13,754 bases of DNA, from NCBI GenBank assembly GCA_002309275.1, contig DBXL01000019.1, positions 2,339 through 16,092 on the forward strand. Reading direction: 5' to 3'. The DNA is from Ruminococcaceae bacterium UBA1213. Its GTDB lineage: Bacteria; Bacillota; Clostridia; Oscillospirales; Acutalibacteraceae. The position numbers and the translations under genes were made by a program. Each line of letters starts with the position of its first letter. Position 1 is the first letter of the stretch. The notes under the pieces are model-generated. The model searched no databases. It worked only from the letters and a program-made list of their open reading frames with translations, and had not been told where the DNA came from. Shown one piece after another: positions 1-6,247 of the stretch.

Positions 1-131
1 AATATCTGTAGTACGGCAAGGGCACAGAAAGATAAAAGCACGATAAAGAATGCAATGATAACAGGCATATCAATAGAGCGTTTATATTTACGTTTTTTCT
101 TTTTGGTTTTCAAGGCAATTTGTTCTGACAT
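1..131 (-). CDS. N-terminal fragment of a membrane protein with a basic tail (possibly SEDS/FtsW-like)
   Basis: Only the first 43 codons are inside the window; the gene runs off the left edge. The ATG at 131 has a GGAGG ribosome site nine bases upstream. The protein starts with a hydrophilic tail of about 18 residues containing a Lys/Arg cluster (KKKKRKYKR). A hydrophobic segment follows at about residues 23-43 (begins PVIIAFFIVLLS). The positive tail followed by one membrane helix fits an inner-membrane protein with its N-terminus in the cytoplasm. The layout basic tail, then 'SID-P', then a first helix, is reminiscent of FtsW/RodA/SpoVE (SEDS) glycan polymerases. This is a weak resemblance from one helix, and many other membrane proteins would fit. 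It is transcribed divergently from the phosphohexomutase gene. Confidence 0.6.
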   Translation of the reverse strand, partial: MSEQIALKTKKKKRKYKRSIDMPVIIAFFIVLLSFCALAVLQI

Positions 132-157
132 AAAAAATATCCTCCGACAAAAAATTA

Positions 158-181
158 TTTACAGTAATATTTTACCGTAAA
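158..181. promoter_or_regulatory. Paired palindromic operator-like site
   Basis: Two copies of TTTACNGTAAA-like sequence lie here: TTTACAGTAA at 158-167 and TTTACCGTAAA at 171-181. Each half is itself a dyad around a central base, and together they form a 24-bp near-perfect inverted repeat. The second copy extends to a perfect 13-bp palindrome at 170-182. The site overlaps the proposed -10 and start point of the leftward promoter, as a repressor site would. No regulator can be named. An AT-rich palindrome can occur by chance, so this is inference. Confidence 0.4.
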
Positions 182-197
182 AATTTATATATTACAA
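169..197 (-). promoter_or_regulatory. Leftward promoter for the membrane protein at 1-131
   Basis: Read on the minus strand, TTGTAA (192-197) and TAAAAT (169-174) are separated by exactly 17 bases. This would give a leader of about 30 bases ahead of the ATG at 131. The -35 matches consensus at four of six positions and the -10 at five of six. The remaining AT-rich DNA between 198 and 320 shows no gene; one short rightward reading frame near 265 has no ribosome site. Confidence 0.4.
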
Positions 198-321
198 GCA
201 GTAAAAAGAATTTTTTTGTAAATATTTTCTTTTTTTGGAAGTTAGGTTTTAGTAATATTGACATATGTTGGAAAATGGGAGCGTTTATGAAAAAAATCTT
301 ATAATATTTTAAAAGATAGTG

Positions 322-350
322 TTGAAACAGGAGGAAAAATGTGTTATTAT
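322..350 (+). promoter_or_regulatory. Sigma-A-type promoter of the phosphohexomutase gene
   Basis: TTGAAA (322-327), a 17-base spacer and TATTAT (345-350) form a strong vegetative promoter. A TG dinucleotide at 342-343 gives an extended -10. The predicted start near 357 leaves a leader of about 50 bases, which ends in an AGGGGG ribosome site at 394-399 ahead of the ATG at 409. No riboswitch-like structure was recognised in the leader. Confidence 0.75.
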
Positions 351-408
351 AAGAGTATCCATTTTAAATAGGATAAAATCTTATTTTTTATTTAGGGGGC
401 TTTGATTT

Positions 409-2124
409 ATGGATACGAAAGAGCTTTATAAGGTTTGGCTTGATAATGCGAAAGATGATGGTGATTTGACAAAGGAGCTTGTGGAGATTGCAGGCGACGA
501 AAAGGAGATATATGAAAGATTTTACACAGAGCTGAAATTCGGCACAGCAGGTCTGAGGGGGATTATCGGAGCAGGCACTAACAGAATGAATGTCTATACG
601 GTAAGACGTGCCACACAGGGACTTGCCAATTTTCTGAATAAGACCTGCAAAGAGCCGTCAGTAGCGATTTCCCACGATTCAAGAATAAAGGCAGACGTGT
701 TTGCAAGAGAGGCAGCCAGAGTGCTTGCAGCAAATGGTATCAAGGCGTATATCTCAAGGGAATTGCAGCCCACGCCGGTTGTATCGTATGCAGTAAGGGA
801 GTTGAAGGCAAGTGCAGGTATTATGGTAACTGCCAGCCACAACAGAGCAAAATATAACGGATATAAGTGTTATGGCAGTGATGGCTGTCAAATGACAGAT
901 GTATCTGCCAATGCTGTATATGATGAGATATTGAAGGTTGAGTATTTCAATGGGGATATAAAGCTTGTTGACTTTGAAGAGGGCTTGAAAAGCGGTATGA
1001 TTGAGTGGATAGGCGAGGACCTGTATGAAACATACCTTGATAATGTCAGAAAGCAGTCAGTGAACCCTGATGTATGCAGGGGAGCAGGCTTGAAAGTAGT
1101 ATATACACCCTTGAATGGTGCAGGCAATAAGCTGGTAAGAAAGGTGCTTTCACAGATAGGCATAGATAATGTTGTAGTAGTGCCTGAGCAGGAGAAGCCT
1201 GACGGCAATTTCCCGACGTGTCCCTATCCGAATCCGGAGATGAAAGAGGCACTTTCCGTAGGCTTGGAGCTTTGCAGGAAAGAGCAGGCAGACTTGCTTT
1301 TGGCAACCGATCCTGACAGTGACCGTGTAGGCATAGCTGTCAAGACAAAAGACGGTTACAGACTTATGACAGGTAATGAAACAGGTATCATGCTCATTAA
1401 CTATCTGCTTTCAACGAGAAAGGAAAAGGGAACTTTGCCTGAGAATCCTGTTGCGGTAAAGACGATAGTAACGAGTAAGCTTGTTGAAAGGGTATGCGAG
1501 AAATACGGCTGTGAACTGAAGAATGTTTTGACAGGATTTAAATATATAGGTGAGCAGATACTTCTTCTTGAGCAGAAAGGTCAGGAAAACAGATATGTAT
1601 TCGGCTTTGAAGAGAGTTATGGTTATCTTGCAGGAACGTATGTAAGAGATAAAGATGCGGTAGTAGCTTCCATGCTGATATGCGAGATGGCGGCATATTA
1701 TCTCAGTAAAGGCAAGAGTCTTGATGATGTAATGACAGAGATATATGAAGAATACGGCTATTATCTGAACAGGACAGACAGCTATGAATTTGACGGAGCG
1801 GAAGGCATGGCGAAAATGGCAGATATTATGGACAGTTTCCGTAAAGAGCCGCCGAAAGAGGTTGCAGGCTATAAAGTGACGGAGATTACAGACTATCTGA
1901 ATTCATATAAAAAGGACCTTGCGACAGGCGAACAGACAGAAATCAATTTGCCGAAGTCAAATGTACTTTCCTATTCACTGGAAGGCGGTATGGCAGTCAT
2001 TGTGAGACCGTCAGGCACAGAACCGAAAGTAAAGGTATATACAACATCTGTCGGCACAAGTAATGAAAAGGCTGCTGAGATAGCTGAAAATCTGGCAAAA
2101 TATATGTCAGGCTTCATGAAATAA
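409..2124 (+). CDS. pgcA: Phosphoglucomutase/phosphomannomutase (alpha-D-phosphohexomutase)
   Basis: This cytoplasmic enzyme interconverts hexose 1- and 6-phosphates, feeding UDP-glucose, glycolipid, wall polymer or storage glucan synthesis. At 571 residues it is full length for the PgcA-type branch. All four signature loops are present: TASHN at 141-145 with phosphoserine Ser143; the Mg-binding loop DPDSDR at 301-306; the sugar-binding loop GFEESYG at 399-405; and the phosphate-binding loop RPSGTEPK at 533-540. An early KFGTAGLRG segment (43-51) is typical of the family. The ATG has a strong ribosome site and a good promoter. The gene stands alone and ends at a terminator shared with proC. 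Whether glucose or mannose phosphate is preferred cannot be read from the sequence; the long form and the GFEESYG loop favour phosphoglucomutase. Confidence 0.95.
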   Translation: MDTKELYKVWLDNAKDDGDLTKELVEIAGDEKEIYERFYTELKFGTAGLRGIIGAGTNRMNVYTVRRATQGLANFLNKTCKEPSVAISHDSRIKADVFAREAARVLAANGIKAYISRELQPTPVVSYAVRELKASAGIMVTASHNRAKYNGYKCYGSDGCQMTDVSANAVYDEILKVEYFNGDIKLVDFEEGLKSGMIEWIGEDLYETYLDNVRKQSVNPDVCRGAGLKVVYTPLNGAGNKLVRKVLSQIGIDNVVVVPEQEKPDGNFPTCPYPNPEMKEALSVGLELCRKEQADLLLATDPDSDRVGIAVKTKDGYRLMTGNETGIMLINYLLSTRKEKGTLPENPVAVKTIVTSKLVERVCEKYGCELKNVLTGFKYIGEQILLLEQKGQENRYVFGFEESYGYLAGTYVRDKDAVVASMLICEMAAYYLSKGKSLDDVMTEIYEEYGYYLNRTDSYEFDGAEGMAKMADIMDSFRKEPPKEVAGYKVTEITDYLNSYKKDLATGEQTEINLPKSNVLSYSLEGGMAVIVRPSGTEPKVKVYTTSVGTSNEKAAEIAENLAKYMSGFMK

Positions 2125-2136
2125 GATAAAGAGAAA

Positions 2137-2172
2137 GACCGTTGGCTTGAAGAAGTCAACGGTCGTTTTCTT
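2137..2172. terminator. Bidirectional terminator between pgcA and proC
   Basis: GACCGTTG (2137-2144) pairs with CAACGGTC (2157-2164), an 8-bp stem with a 12-base loop. A T-rich run (GTTTTCTTTC) follows on the plus strand. On the minus strand the hairpin is followed by TTTCTCTTTA. It lies 12 bases after the pgcA stop and 26 bases after the proC stop, so it probably serves both converging units. Confidence 0.8.
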
Positions 2173-2190
2173 TCATTGCTAATTGCTAAT

Positions 2191-3078
2191 TTATTTGCCG
2201 AGTTCTTCGGCACGTTTGGTGCAGGCAGCCATAGCGTCCATAATGATTTGAGGAACATTGTTTTCATTCAAGACATTAACGGCTTCAATGGTAGTGCCGC
2301 CCTTTGAGCAGACTTTCTGAATGAGAGTATCAGGGTCATCACCGCTTGCAAGGAGCATTTTACCGCTGCCCATGAAAGTTTGTGCAACGAGTTTGAGAGC
2401 GGTATCTTTTTCGATGCCGACAGAAACGGCATAGTCTGTCATAGCCTTTGCAAAGAGATATACATAGGCAGGACTGCTGCCATTAACGGCTATTACGGCA
2501 TTCATTTTATCTTCGGGAAGAATAACAGCTTCACCGGAGTTGGCAAACATATCATAAACTACTTTAAAGTCGTCATCAGAGATATTTTCGGAGCGGCATA
2601 AAGCGGTAGCACCTTTACCAAGTAAGAGGGGAGTATTAGGCATAACACGCACCATAGGACAATCCACACCCAAGCCCTTTCTCACATAGTCGATAGATAT
2701 GCCGGCAGCGATGGTTACAAATACTTTTTGCGGAGTGGCGGCAGATTTTATTTCTTCAAGGACTTCATCATAATTTTGCGGTTTCACGGCAAGTACGATA
2801 ATATCGGATTTTTCGGTAAGTTCCGCACCGTCATAAATAATGTTCACACCGAGTTCAGCCATGTGTTTCAGCTGCTTTACATTGCAGTCATACACTGAAA
2901 TGCATTCCTGAGGAACTTCGGCTTTCAAAAGACCTTTTACGATGGCAGTAGCCATATTTCCTGCACCGATAAAGCCTATTCTTTTACCGCCTTCATCGTA
3001 ATAGGATTCACTGTAATCCAATTCTTCTTCATCGTCACGTCTGTGCTTTCTTATCAAATCTTTCAACAATTCAAACAC
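2191..3078 (-). CDS. proC: Pyrroline-5-carboxylate reductase with an acidic N-terminal extension
   Basis: It catalyses the last step of proline synthesis, NAD(P)H reduction of pyrroline-5-carboxylate. The Rossmann loop GFIGAGNMA is at 35-43, AVKP at 97-100, MPNTP at 146-150, the GSSPAY substrate-site segment at 200-205 and KGGTT at 259-263. The core is complete. The oddity is about 33 residues before the usual start: a short amphipathic stretch (FELLKDLIRKHRR) followed by an acidic, Tyr-rich tail (DDEEELDYSESYYDE). The start is uncertain. GTG at 3078 gives 295 residues but has no ribosome site at normal distance. TTG codons 4 and 5 sit 6 and 9 bases behind GAGGTG and may be used instead. No Met or Val start exists right before the Rossmann fold. 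It lies 9 bp downstream of the HAD gene in one operon. Confidence 0.95.
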   Translation of the reverse strand: MFELLKDLIRKHRRDDEEELDYSESYYDEGGKRIGFIGAGNMATAIVKGLLKAEVPQECISVYDCNVKQLKHMAELGVNIIYDGAELTEKSDIIVLAVKPQNYDEVLEEIKSAATPQKVFVTIAAGISIDYVRKGLGVDCPMVRVMPNTPLLLGKGATALCRSENISDDDFKVVYDMFANSGEAVILPEDKMNAVIAVNGSSPAYVYLFAKAMTDYAVSVGIEKDTALKLVAQTFMGSGKMLLASGDDPDTLIQKVCSKGGTTIEAVNVLNENNVPQIIMDAMAACTKRAEELGK

Positions 3079-3087
3079 CTCATTTTT

Positions 3088-3813
3088 TTAATTAAAAAGA
3101 ATATTGATAGCTTCAAAGAGATTACCGCTCATAACAGGGTATTTTGCAAGCAGTTCACCCTTGATTTCGGGAGAAATATTGGTATGCAGATAAAGGGAGT
3201 CTATACCTGCATTGAAAGAGCCCTGAATATCGGTTATATAGTCATTGCCAATCATAATGGACTCTTTAGCGTCAAGATGATGTTTTTCAAGGATATAGCG
3301 ATAGAATTTTATATCAGGCTTTGCACAGCCTATATCGGAGGAGATAATCACATCTTCAAATTTGTCATAAATGCCGAGCATACGTATTTCGGGTTCGGTA
3401 AAGATACGCTGTGCATTGGAAAGAAGATAAGCTTTACCGCCGTTTTGATAGATAGCGTCAAACAGTTCATGTACACCGTCATAAAGTTTTATGTATTTGA
3501 GAGATAATGCACGGAATACAAGTCCGGTTTCTTTGGCAAGGGAAAGGGGGCAGTCAATGCCTTTTTCCGTGAACATTTTCTGAAAGACGTATTCAATTTG
3601 AGGTTCGGGATTTGTGGTATATTTTTCTTTTGGGATTTGTGCAATCTGCTCTTTGAGATAGGTGTAATAAGCACTTTTAAGCTGTTTAGGGGAGTAGGCA
3701 GCCCCATGCATAGAATAGATATTTGCCATATTTTTCCAGAGGCTTGCTTTCCATTCATTTGTGTTGATGTCAACAAGAGTGCCGTAAAGGTCGAAGATAT
3801 AGTTTTTATACAT
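3088..3813 (-). CDS. HAD-superfamily hydrolase, subfamily IA, with Tyr in motif I
   Basis: A 241-residue haloacid dehalogenase-like enzyme, probably a cytoplasmic small-molecule phosphatase of unknown substrate. Motif I is FDLYGTL with nucleophile Asp8, motif II LSN with Ser132, motif III AKPD with Lys165, and motif IV GNDYITD with Asp191 and Asp195. A helical cap lies between residues 15 and 110, as in subfamily IA. The usual second Asp of motif I (DxD) is Tyr10, as in true haloacid dehalogenases, which bears on whether it is a phosphatase. The ATG at 3813 is chosen because GGAG lies eight bases upstream; an in-frame ATG at 3831 has no ribosome site and sits close behind the promoter. It is the first gene of the operon with proC. 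A functional link to proline synthesis is not evident. Confidence 0.85.
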   Translation of the reverse strand: MYKNYIFDLYGTLVDINTNEWKASLWKNMANIYSMHGAAYSPKQLKSAYYTYLKEQIAQIPKEKYTTNPEPQIEYVFQKMFTEKGIDCPLSLAKETGLVFRALSLKYIKLYDGVHELFDAIYQNGGKAYLLSNAQRIFTEPEIRMLGIYDKFEDVIISSDIGCAKPDIKFYRYILEKHHLDAKESIMIGNDYITDIQGSFNAGIDSLYLHTNISPEIKGELLAKYPVMSGNLFEAINILFN

Positions 3814-3845
3814 ATCAAAAACTCCATTCATATATTGATAAGTAT

Positions 3846-3874
3846 ATTGTAATACAGAGGAGAAAAAATTTCAA
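3846..3874 (-). promoter_or_regulatory. Promoter of the HAD-proC operon
   Basis: On the minus strand, TTGAAA (3869-3874) and TACAAT (3846-3851) are separated by 17 bases. The predicted start is close to 3839, giving a leader of about 25 bases to the ATG at 3813. This short leader supports the downstream start codon over the one at 3831. Confidence 0.7.
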
Positions 3875-3905
3875 TAATTTCTTTCGACAAAATTCGATTT
3901 CATTG

Positions 3906-3934
3906 AAAAAGCTGACGGTAAGAATATCGTCAGC
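3906..3934 (-). terminator. Intrinsic terminator of the XRE regulator gene
   Basis: Read on the minus strand, GCTGACGAT pairs with ACCGTCAGC (one G-T pair) over 3911-3934, followed by TTTTT at 3906-3910. It starts eight bases beyond the stop of the XRE gene and separates that unit from the HAD-proC promoter. Confidence 0.75.
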
Positions 3935-3941
3935 GTGTAAA

Positions 3942-4619
3942 TTAAGAAAGTTTTTTAAGTTTATCTTCGGTTTTCTGAATGAGGTTATAGAGAGAGGAAG
4001 AAGTGTCGGGATAATATTTTGAGATAATATCGGGAGAGAGATAAGGAGCGGTGCCTGAATCCAGACCGGCAAAACCGCCTGCACTTTTGGCTTGAGAGAG
4101 GCACTTGGCATTAGTTTCGCTGATAGCCTGTAAAGCGGAGGACAGACCAGCATAGACTTCGGGCATGATGGAAAACATAGCCTGAGGATTTTTAGGGTTG
4201 GCGGAATACAGGAGCCTGACGGATTTATATATGGATACCATAAGATAAGTTGAGATTTCTGCATGGATACCTTTGCAGGAAGTCTGTTCAAGCAGTCCGA
4301 ATATAATTTCGATTGAATTGAGTATAAGCAGTTTATTGGCGGCAAGGACAGCATTATTTTTGTTTGGAAGAAGTTCGGCAGGTTTGAGAGCGGTTTCAAA
4401 TTGCAAACCGTTTCTGTCAGCCGTTCTGCCTAAAAGATAATCGCATGATACATTGTAGTAATCAGCGATTTTCACTGCAAAATCCAGACCGCATTCTCTG
4501 ATACCTTTTTCATAGTGTGAGAGCAGAGCCTGTGACACACCCAATTCTAAAGCCGCTTGTTTTTGACTTAACCCTTTTTCTTTTCGGAGGAGGGTTATAA
4601 TTCTCGGAAAATCACTCAT
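3942..4619 (-). CDS. XRE-family HTH transcriptional regulator with a helical C-terminal domain
   Basis: A 225-residue DNA-binding protein. Residues 4-64 form a Cro/C1-type helix-turn-helix: LLRKEKGLSQKQAALELGV, then the recognition helix around SQALLSHYEKG (29-39), ending with the common NVSCDYLLGRT segment (56-66). Residues from about 90 to 225 are predicted helical and match no ligand domain I can name. The ATG at 4619 follows AAGGGG by seven bases; an in-frame ATG at 4637 lacks a ribosome site and overlaps the -35 of the opposing promoter. It is transcribed alone from a promoter about 83 bases upstream and ends at its own terminator. Repeated dyads over its promoter suggest autoregulation, and the divergent histidine phosphatase is the obvious second target. 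The effector and the sense of regulation are unknown. Confidence 0.88.
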   Translation of the reverse strand: MSDFPRIITLLRKEKGLSQKQAALELGVSQALLSHYEKGIRECGLDFAVKIADYYNVSCDYLLGRTADRNGLQFETALKPAELLPNKNNAVLAANKLLILNSIEIIFGLLEQTSCKGIHAEISTYLMVSIYKSVRLLYSANPKNPQAMFSIMPEVYAGLSSALQAISETNAKCLSQAKSAGGFAGLDSGTAPYLSPDIISKYYPDTSSSLYNLIQKTEDKLKKLS

Positions 4620-4630
4620 ATAAAAACCCC

Positions 4631-4659
4631 TTGACATTGTGTAAACAAAATTATATATT
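4631..4659 (+). promoter_or_regulatory. Rightward promoter of the histidine phosphatase gene
   Basis: A perfect TTGACA (4631-4636), a 17-base spacer and TATATT (4654-4659). The start would be near 4666, leaving a leader of about 110 bases that runs through the opposing XRE promoter. The -35 lies inside the leader of the XRE gene, directly behind its ribosome site. Confidence 0.6.
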
Positions 4660-4737
4660 TAAATTATTCAAAAAACGACTGAATACACTAAATTAAAACA
4701 GTATGTAAATTATATAACAAATAAAACAGTTTGTAAA
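4634..4737. promoter_or_regulatory. Operator array: three ACA-N3-TGT sites
   Basis: AAAACAGTATGTAAA (4695-4709) and AAAACAGTTTGTAAA (4723-4737) differ at one base and start 28 bp apart. A looser third copy, ACATTGTGTAAA, is at 4634-4645. Each contains the dyad ACA-N3-TGT followed by AAA. The first overlaps the -10/start region and the second the -35 of the leftward XRE promoter; the third overlaps the -35 of the rightward promoter. Short dyads over its own promoter are typical operators of XRE repressors. Binding by the adjacent regulator is inference. Confidence 0.5.
4709..4737 (-). promoter_or_regulatory. Leftward promoter of the XRE regulator gene
   Basis: On the minus strand, TTTACA (4732-4737), a 17-base spacer and a perfect TATAAT (4709-4714). 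The start near 4702 gives a leader of about 83 bases. Both boxes coincide with the edges of the 15-bp repeats, which would allow direct repression by a protein bound there. Confidence 0.65.
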
Positions 4738-4775
4738 GTTTTTTTGAAAAAATTTTTTAAGGAGATTTTTGTAAA

Positions 4776-5432
4776 ATGCAGTCATATGTAATATATTTGA
4801 TACGTCACGGAGCGATAGATGAAACGCTGAAAGGGAGGTATATAGGCAGGACAGATGTAAGCCTTTCGGAAAAGGGAAAAAATAACCTTGAGGATATAAA
4901 GAGGAATTTCGGTTATCCCGTTCCAAAGAAAGTATATTCAAGTCCTCTGCAGAGATGCACGGAAACGTGCAGAATAATTTATCCTGATATGGATATAAAG
5001 ACGGTAGGAGGATTAAGTGAATGTGATTTCGGCGACTGGGAGGGCAAGAGTGCGGTAGAGCTTGCAGGGAAGCCTGAATTTACGGAGTGGCTGAAAAATT
5101 CCGATAAAACACCGCCTCCCAATGGAGAAACAGGAAAACAGTTTGCGATACGCATATGCAAGGGATTTGAAAAGATAGTGAATGAAGTGATAAGTGAGAA
5201 TATTCTGACATCTGCCATAGTGACGCATGGAGGCATTATAATGACACTGCTGTCAGTGTATGGCATACCGCAGGCAGAGAGCCATAAATGGAGAATGGAT
5301 AATGGTTATGGATTTGCATTGAGAGTAACGCCGTCACTGTGGTTCAAGGATAAAATTGCGGAGGTATTTGACACAGTACCATTTGCTCCCAAGCCGGAGC
5401 GTCAAAAAGAGGAGATAGAGTTTTTTGAATAA
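4776..5432 (+). CDS. Histidine phosphatase superfamily protein (phosphoglycerate mutase/CobC-like)
   Basis: A 218-residue phosphatase of the branch-1 histidine phosphatase family. The catalytic motif RHG is at 10-12 with His11 as phosphoacceptor. YIGRTDVSLSEKG (22-34) is the common substrate-entry segment, Arg60 lies in SSPLQRC, Glu82 in LSECDFGDWEG is the usual acid, and His151 in THGG completes the pocket. The pattern GRTDVSLSEKG plus SECDFGDWEG is close to alpha-ribazole phosphatase (CobC) and to broad-specificity phosphatases. No cobalamin gene lies nearby, so the substrate stays open. The residues after RHG are AID rather than the usual xT. AAGGAG precedes the ATG by 11 bases. It is divergent from the XRE regulator and its last 31 bp overlap the end of the Cof-type gene on the other strand. 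Confidence 0.88.
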   Translation: MQSYVIYLIRHGAIDETLKGRYIGRTDVSLSEKGKNNLEDIKRNFGYPVPKKVYSSPLQRCTETCRIIYPDMDIKTVGGLSECDFGDWEGKSAVELAGKPEFTEWLKNSDKTPPPNGETGKQFAIRICKGFEKIVNEVISENILTSAIVTHGGIIMTLLSVYGIPQAESHKWRMDNGYGFALRVTPSLWFKDKIAEVFDTVPFAPKPERQKEEIEFFE

Positions 5433-6247
5433 AATTCGTGAAGGAGAAATTCAGCGACACCGTTTTCAAAGCTGTTTCCGATGATGATGTCGGCATAATT
5501 TTTAACTTCTTCTATGCAGTCACCGACAGCTATGCCGACATCGGCAATTTTGAGCATATCCACGTCATTGAGATTGTCACCGAAAGCAACGACTTTATCT
5601 GCATGGAGTATTTGTTTGAGTTTAAGAACGCCATTGGCTTTGGTAGCATTTGAGCTGAAAACTTCAAGGAAATATAAATTGGAATAGTTGTCTTTGTAGA
5701 GAGTCGGTTTTGCATGGGGGAGAGTTTTTATTTTGTTGTAGATAGGCTCAAGCCTTTCATAGCTGTCAACCATAGTGAAATATATAATTTTGTCATCATC
5801 AGACGCAGAGATGTCAGGAACCTGTTTAAAGCTTTTGTAGTCCTGATTTTTGCGGGCATTGAAGAAATCTCTTTCGACTTGGTTTTGAAGTTTTTCAAAT
5901 TCGACGTTGATACCGCAGTCACTGTCGAATTTATAGACGAATGACATTCTGTCAAAGGATTTGAGAATTTTTATAATATTGTCGGCTGTATCCGTATCCA
6001 TAGGAGTACAGCCGATATATTTTTGTGTGTTGAAGTCGTAGATAAGTACGCCGTTAAGCTGTACGCAGGGGATATTGATATGAAGCTGTTGAAGAATATC
6101 TATGCAGGAACGGCTTCTTGCGGTGGCAACAGAAAAAAGCATACCGTTTTGGATAAGATTGGAAATGATTTCGGCAGAGCGGTTTGAAAGTTTTGCATTT
6201 TTGTCAAGTAAAGTTCCGTCAAGGTCGGATACATAGAGAGTTTTCAT
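5402..6247 (-). CDS. Cof-type HAD-IIB phosphatase
   Basis: A 281-residue cytoplasmic phosphatase of the Cof/YidA group, which act on sugar phosphates, flavin mononucleotide or pyridoxal phosphate. Motif I is DLDGTLLD with Asp8 and Asp10, motif II is the Thr in VATARS (Thr42), motif III is Lys203 in NATKANGV, and motif IV GDNLND has Asp224 and Asp228. The large C2B cap lies between residues about 85 and 190. Here the catalytic DxD is intact, unlike in the HAD protein at 3088-3813. Its ATG overlaps the stop of the MORN-repeat gene (ATGA), and GAGGTG lies six bases upstream, so the two are translationally coupled. Its 3' end runs 31 bp into the end of the histidine phosphatase gene, and no clear terminator is visible beyond it. 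The substrate cannot be inferred. Confidence 0.9.
   Translation of the reverse strand: MKTLYVSDLDGTLLDKNAKLSNRSAEIISNLIQNGMLFSVATARSRSCIDILQQLHINIPCVQLNGVLIYDFNTQKYIGCTPMDTDTADNIIKILKSFDRMSFVYKFDSDCGINVEFEKLQNQVERDFFNARKNQDYKSFKQVPDISASDDDKIIYFTMVDSYERLEPIYNKIKTLPHAKPTLYKDNYSNLYFLEVFSSNATKANGVLKLKQILHADKVVAFGDNLNDVDMLKIADVGIAVGDCIEEVKNYADIIIGNSFENGVAEFLLHEFYSKNSISSF

Noticed and set aside
258..289. TTGACA at 258-263 as a second pgcA promoter
   Set aside because: No acceptable -10 is found 16-18 bases downstream. The pair at 322-350 is much better.
265..312. Short rightward reading frame upstream of pgcA
   Set aside because: About 15 codons with no ribosome site, located upstream of the pgcA promoter.
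5385..5400. Hairpin GCTCC...GGAGC just beyond the Cof-type gene as its terminator
   Set aside because: The stem is only five base pairs, no T-run follows on the minus strand, and it lies in the coding sequence of the histidine phosphatase.
4776..5432. Assignment of the histidine phosphatase as CobC (alpha-ribazole phosphatase)
   Set aside because: The motifs are compatible, but no other cobalamin gene or cobalamin riboswitch is in the window and the family is broad, so only the superfamily is claimed.
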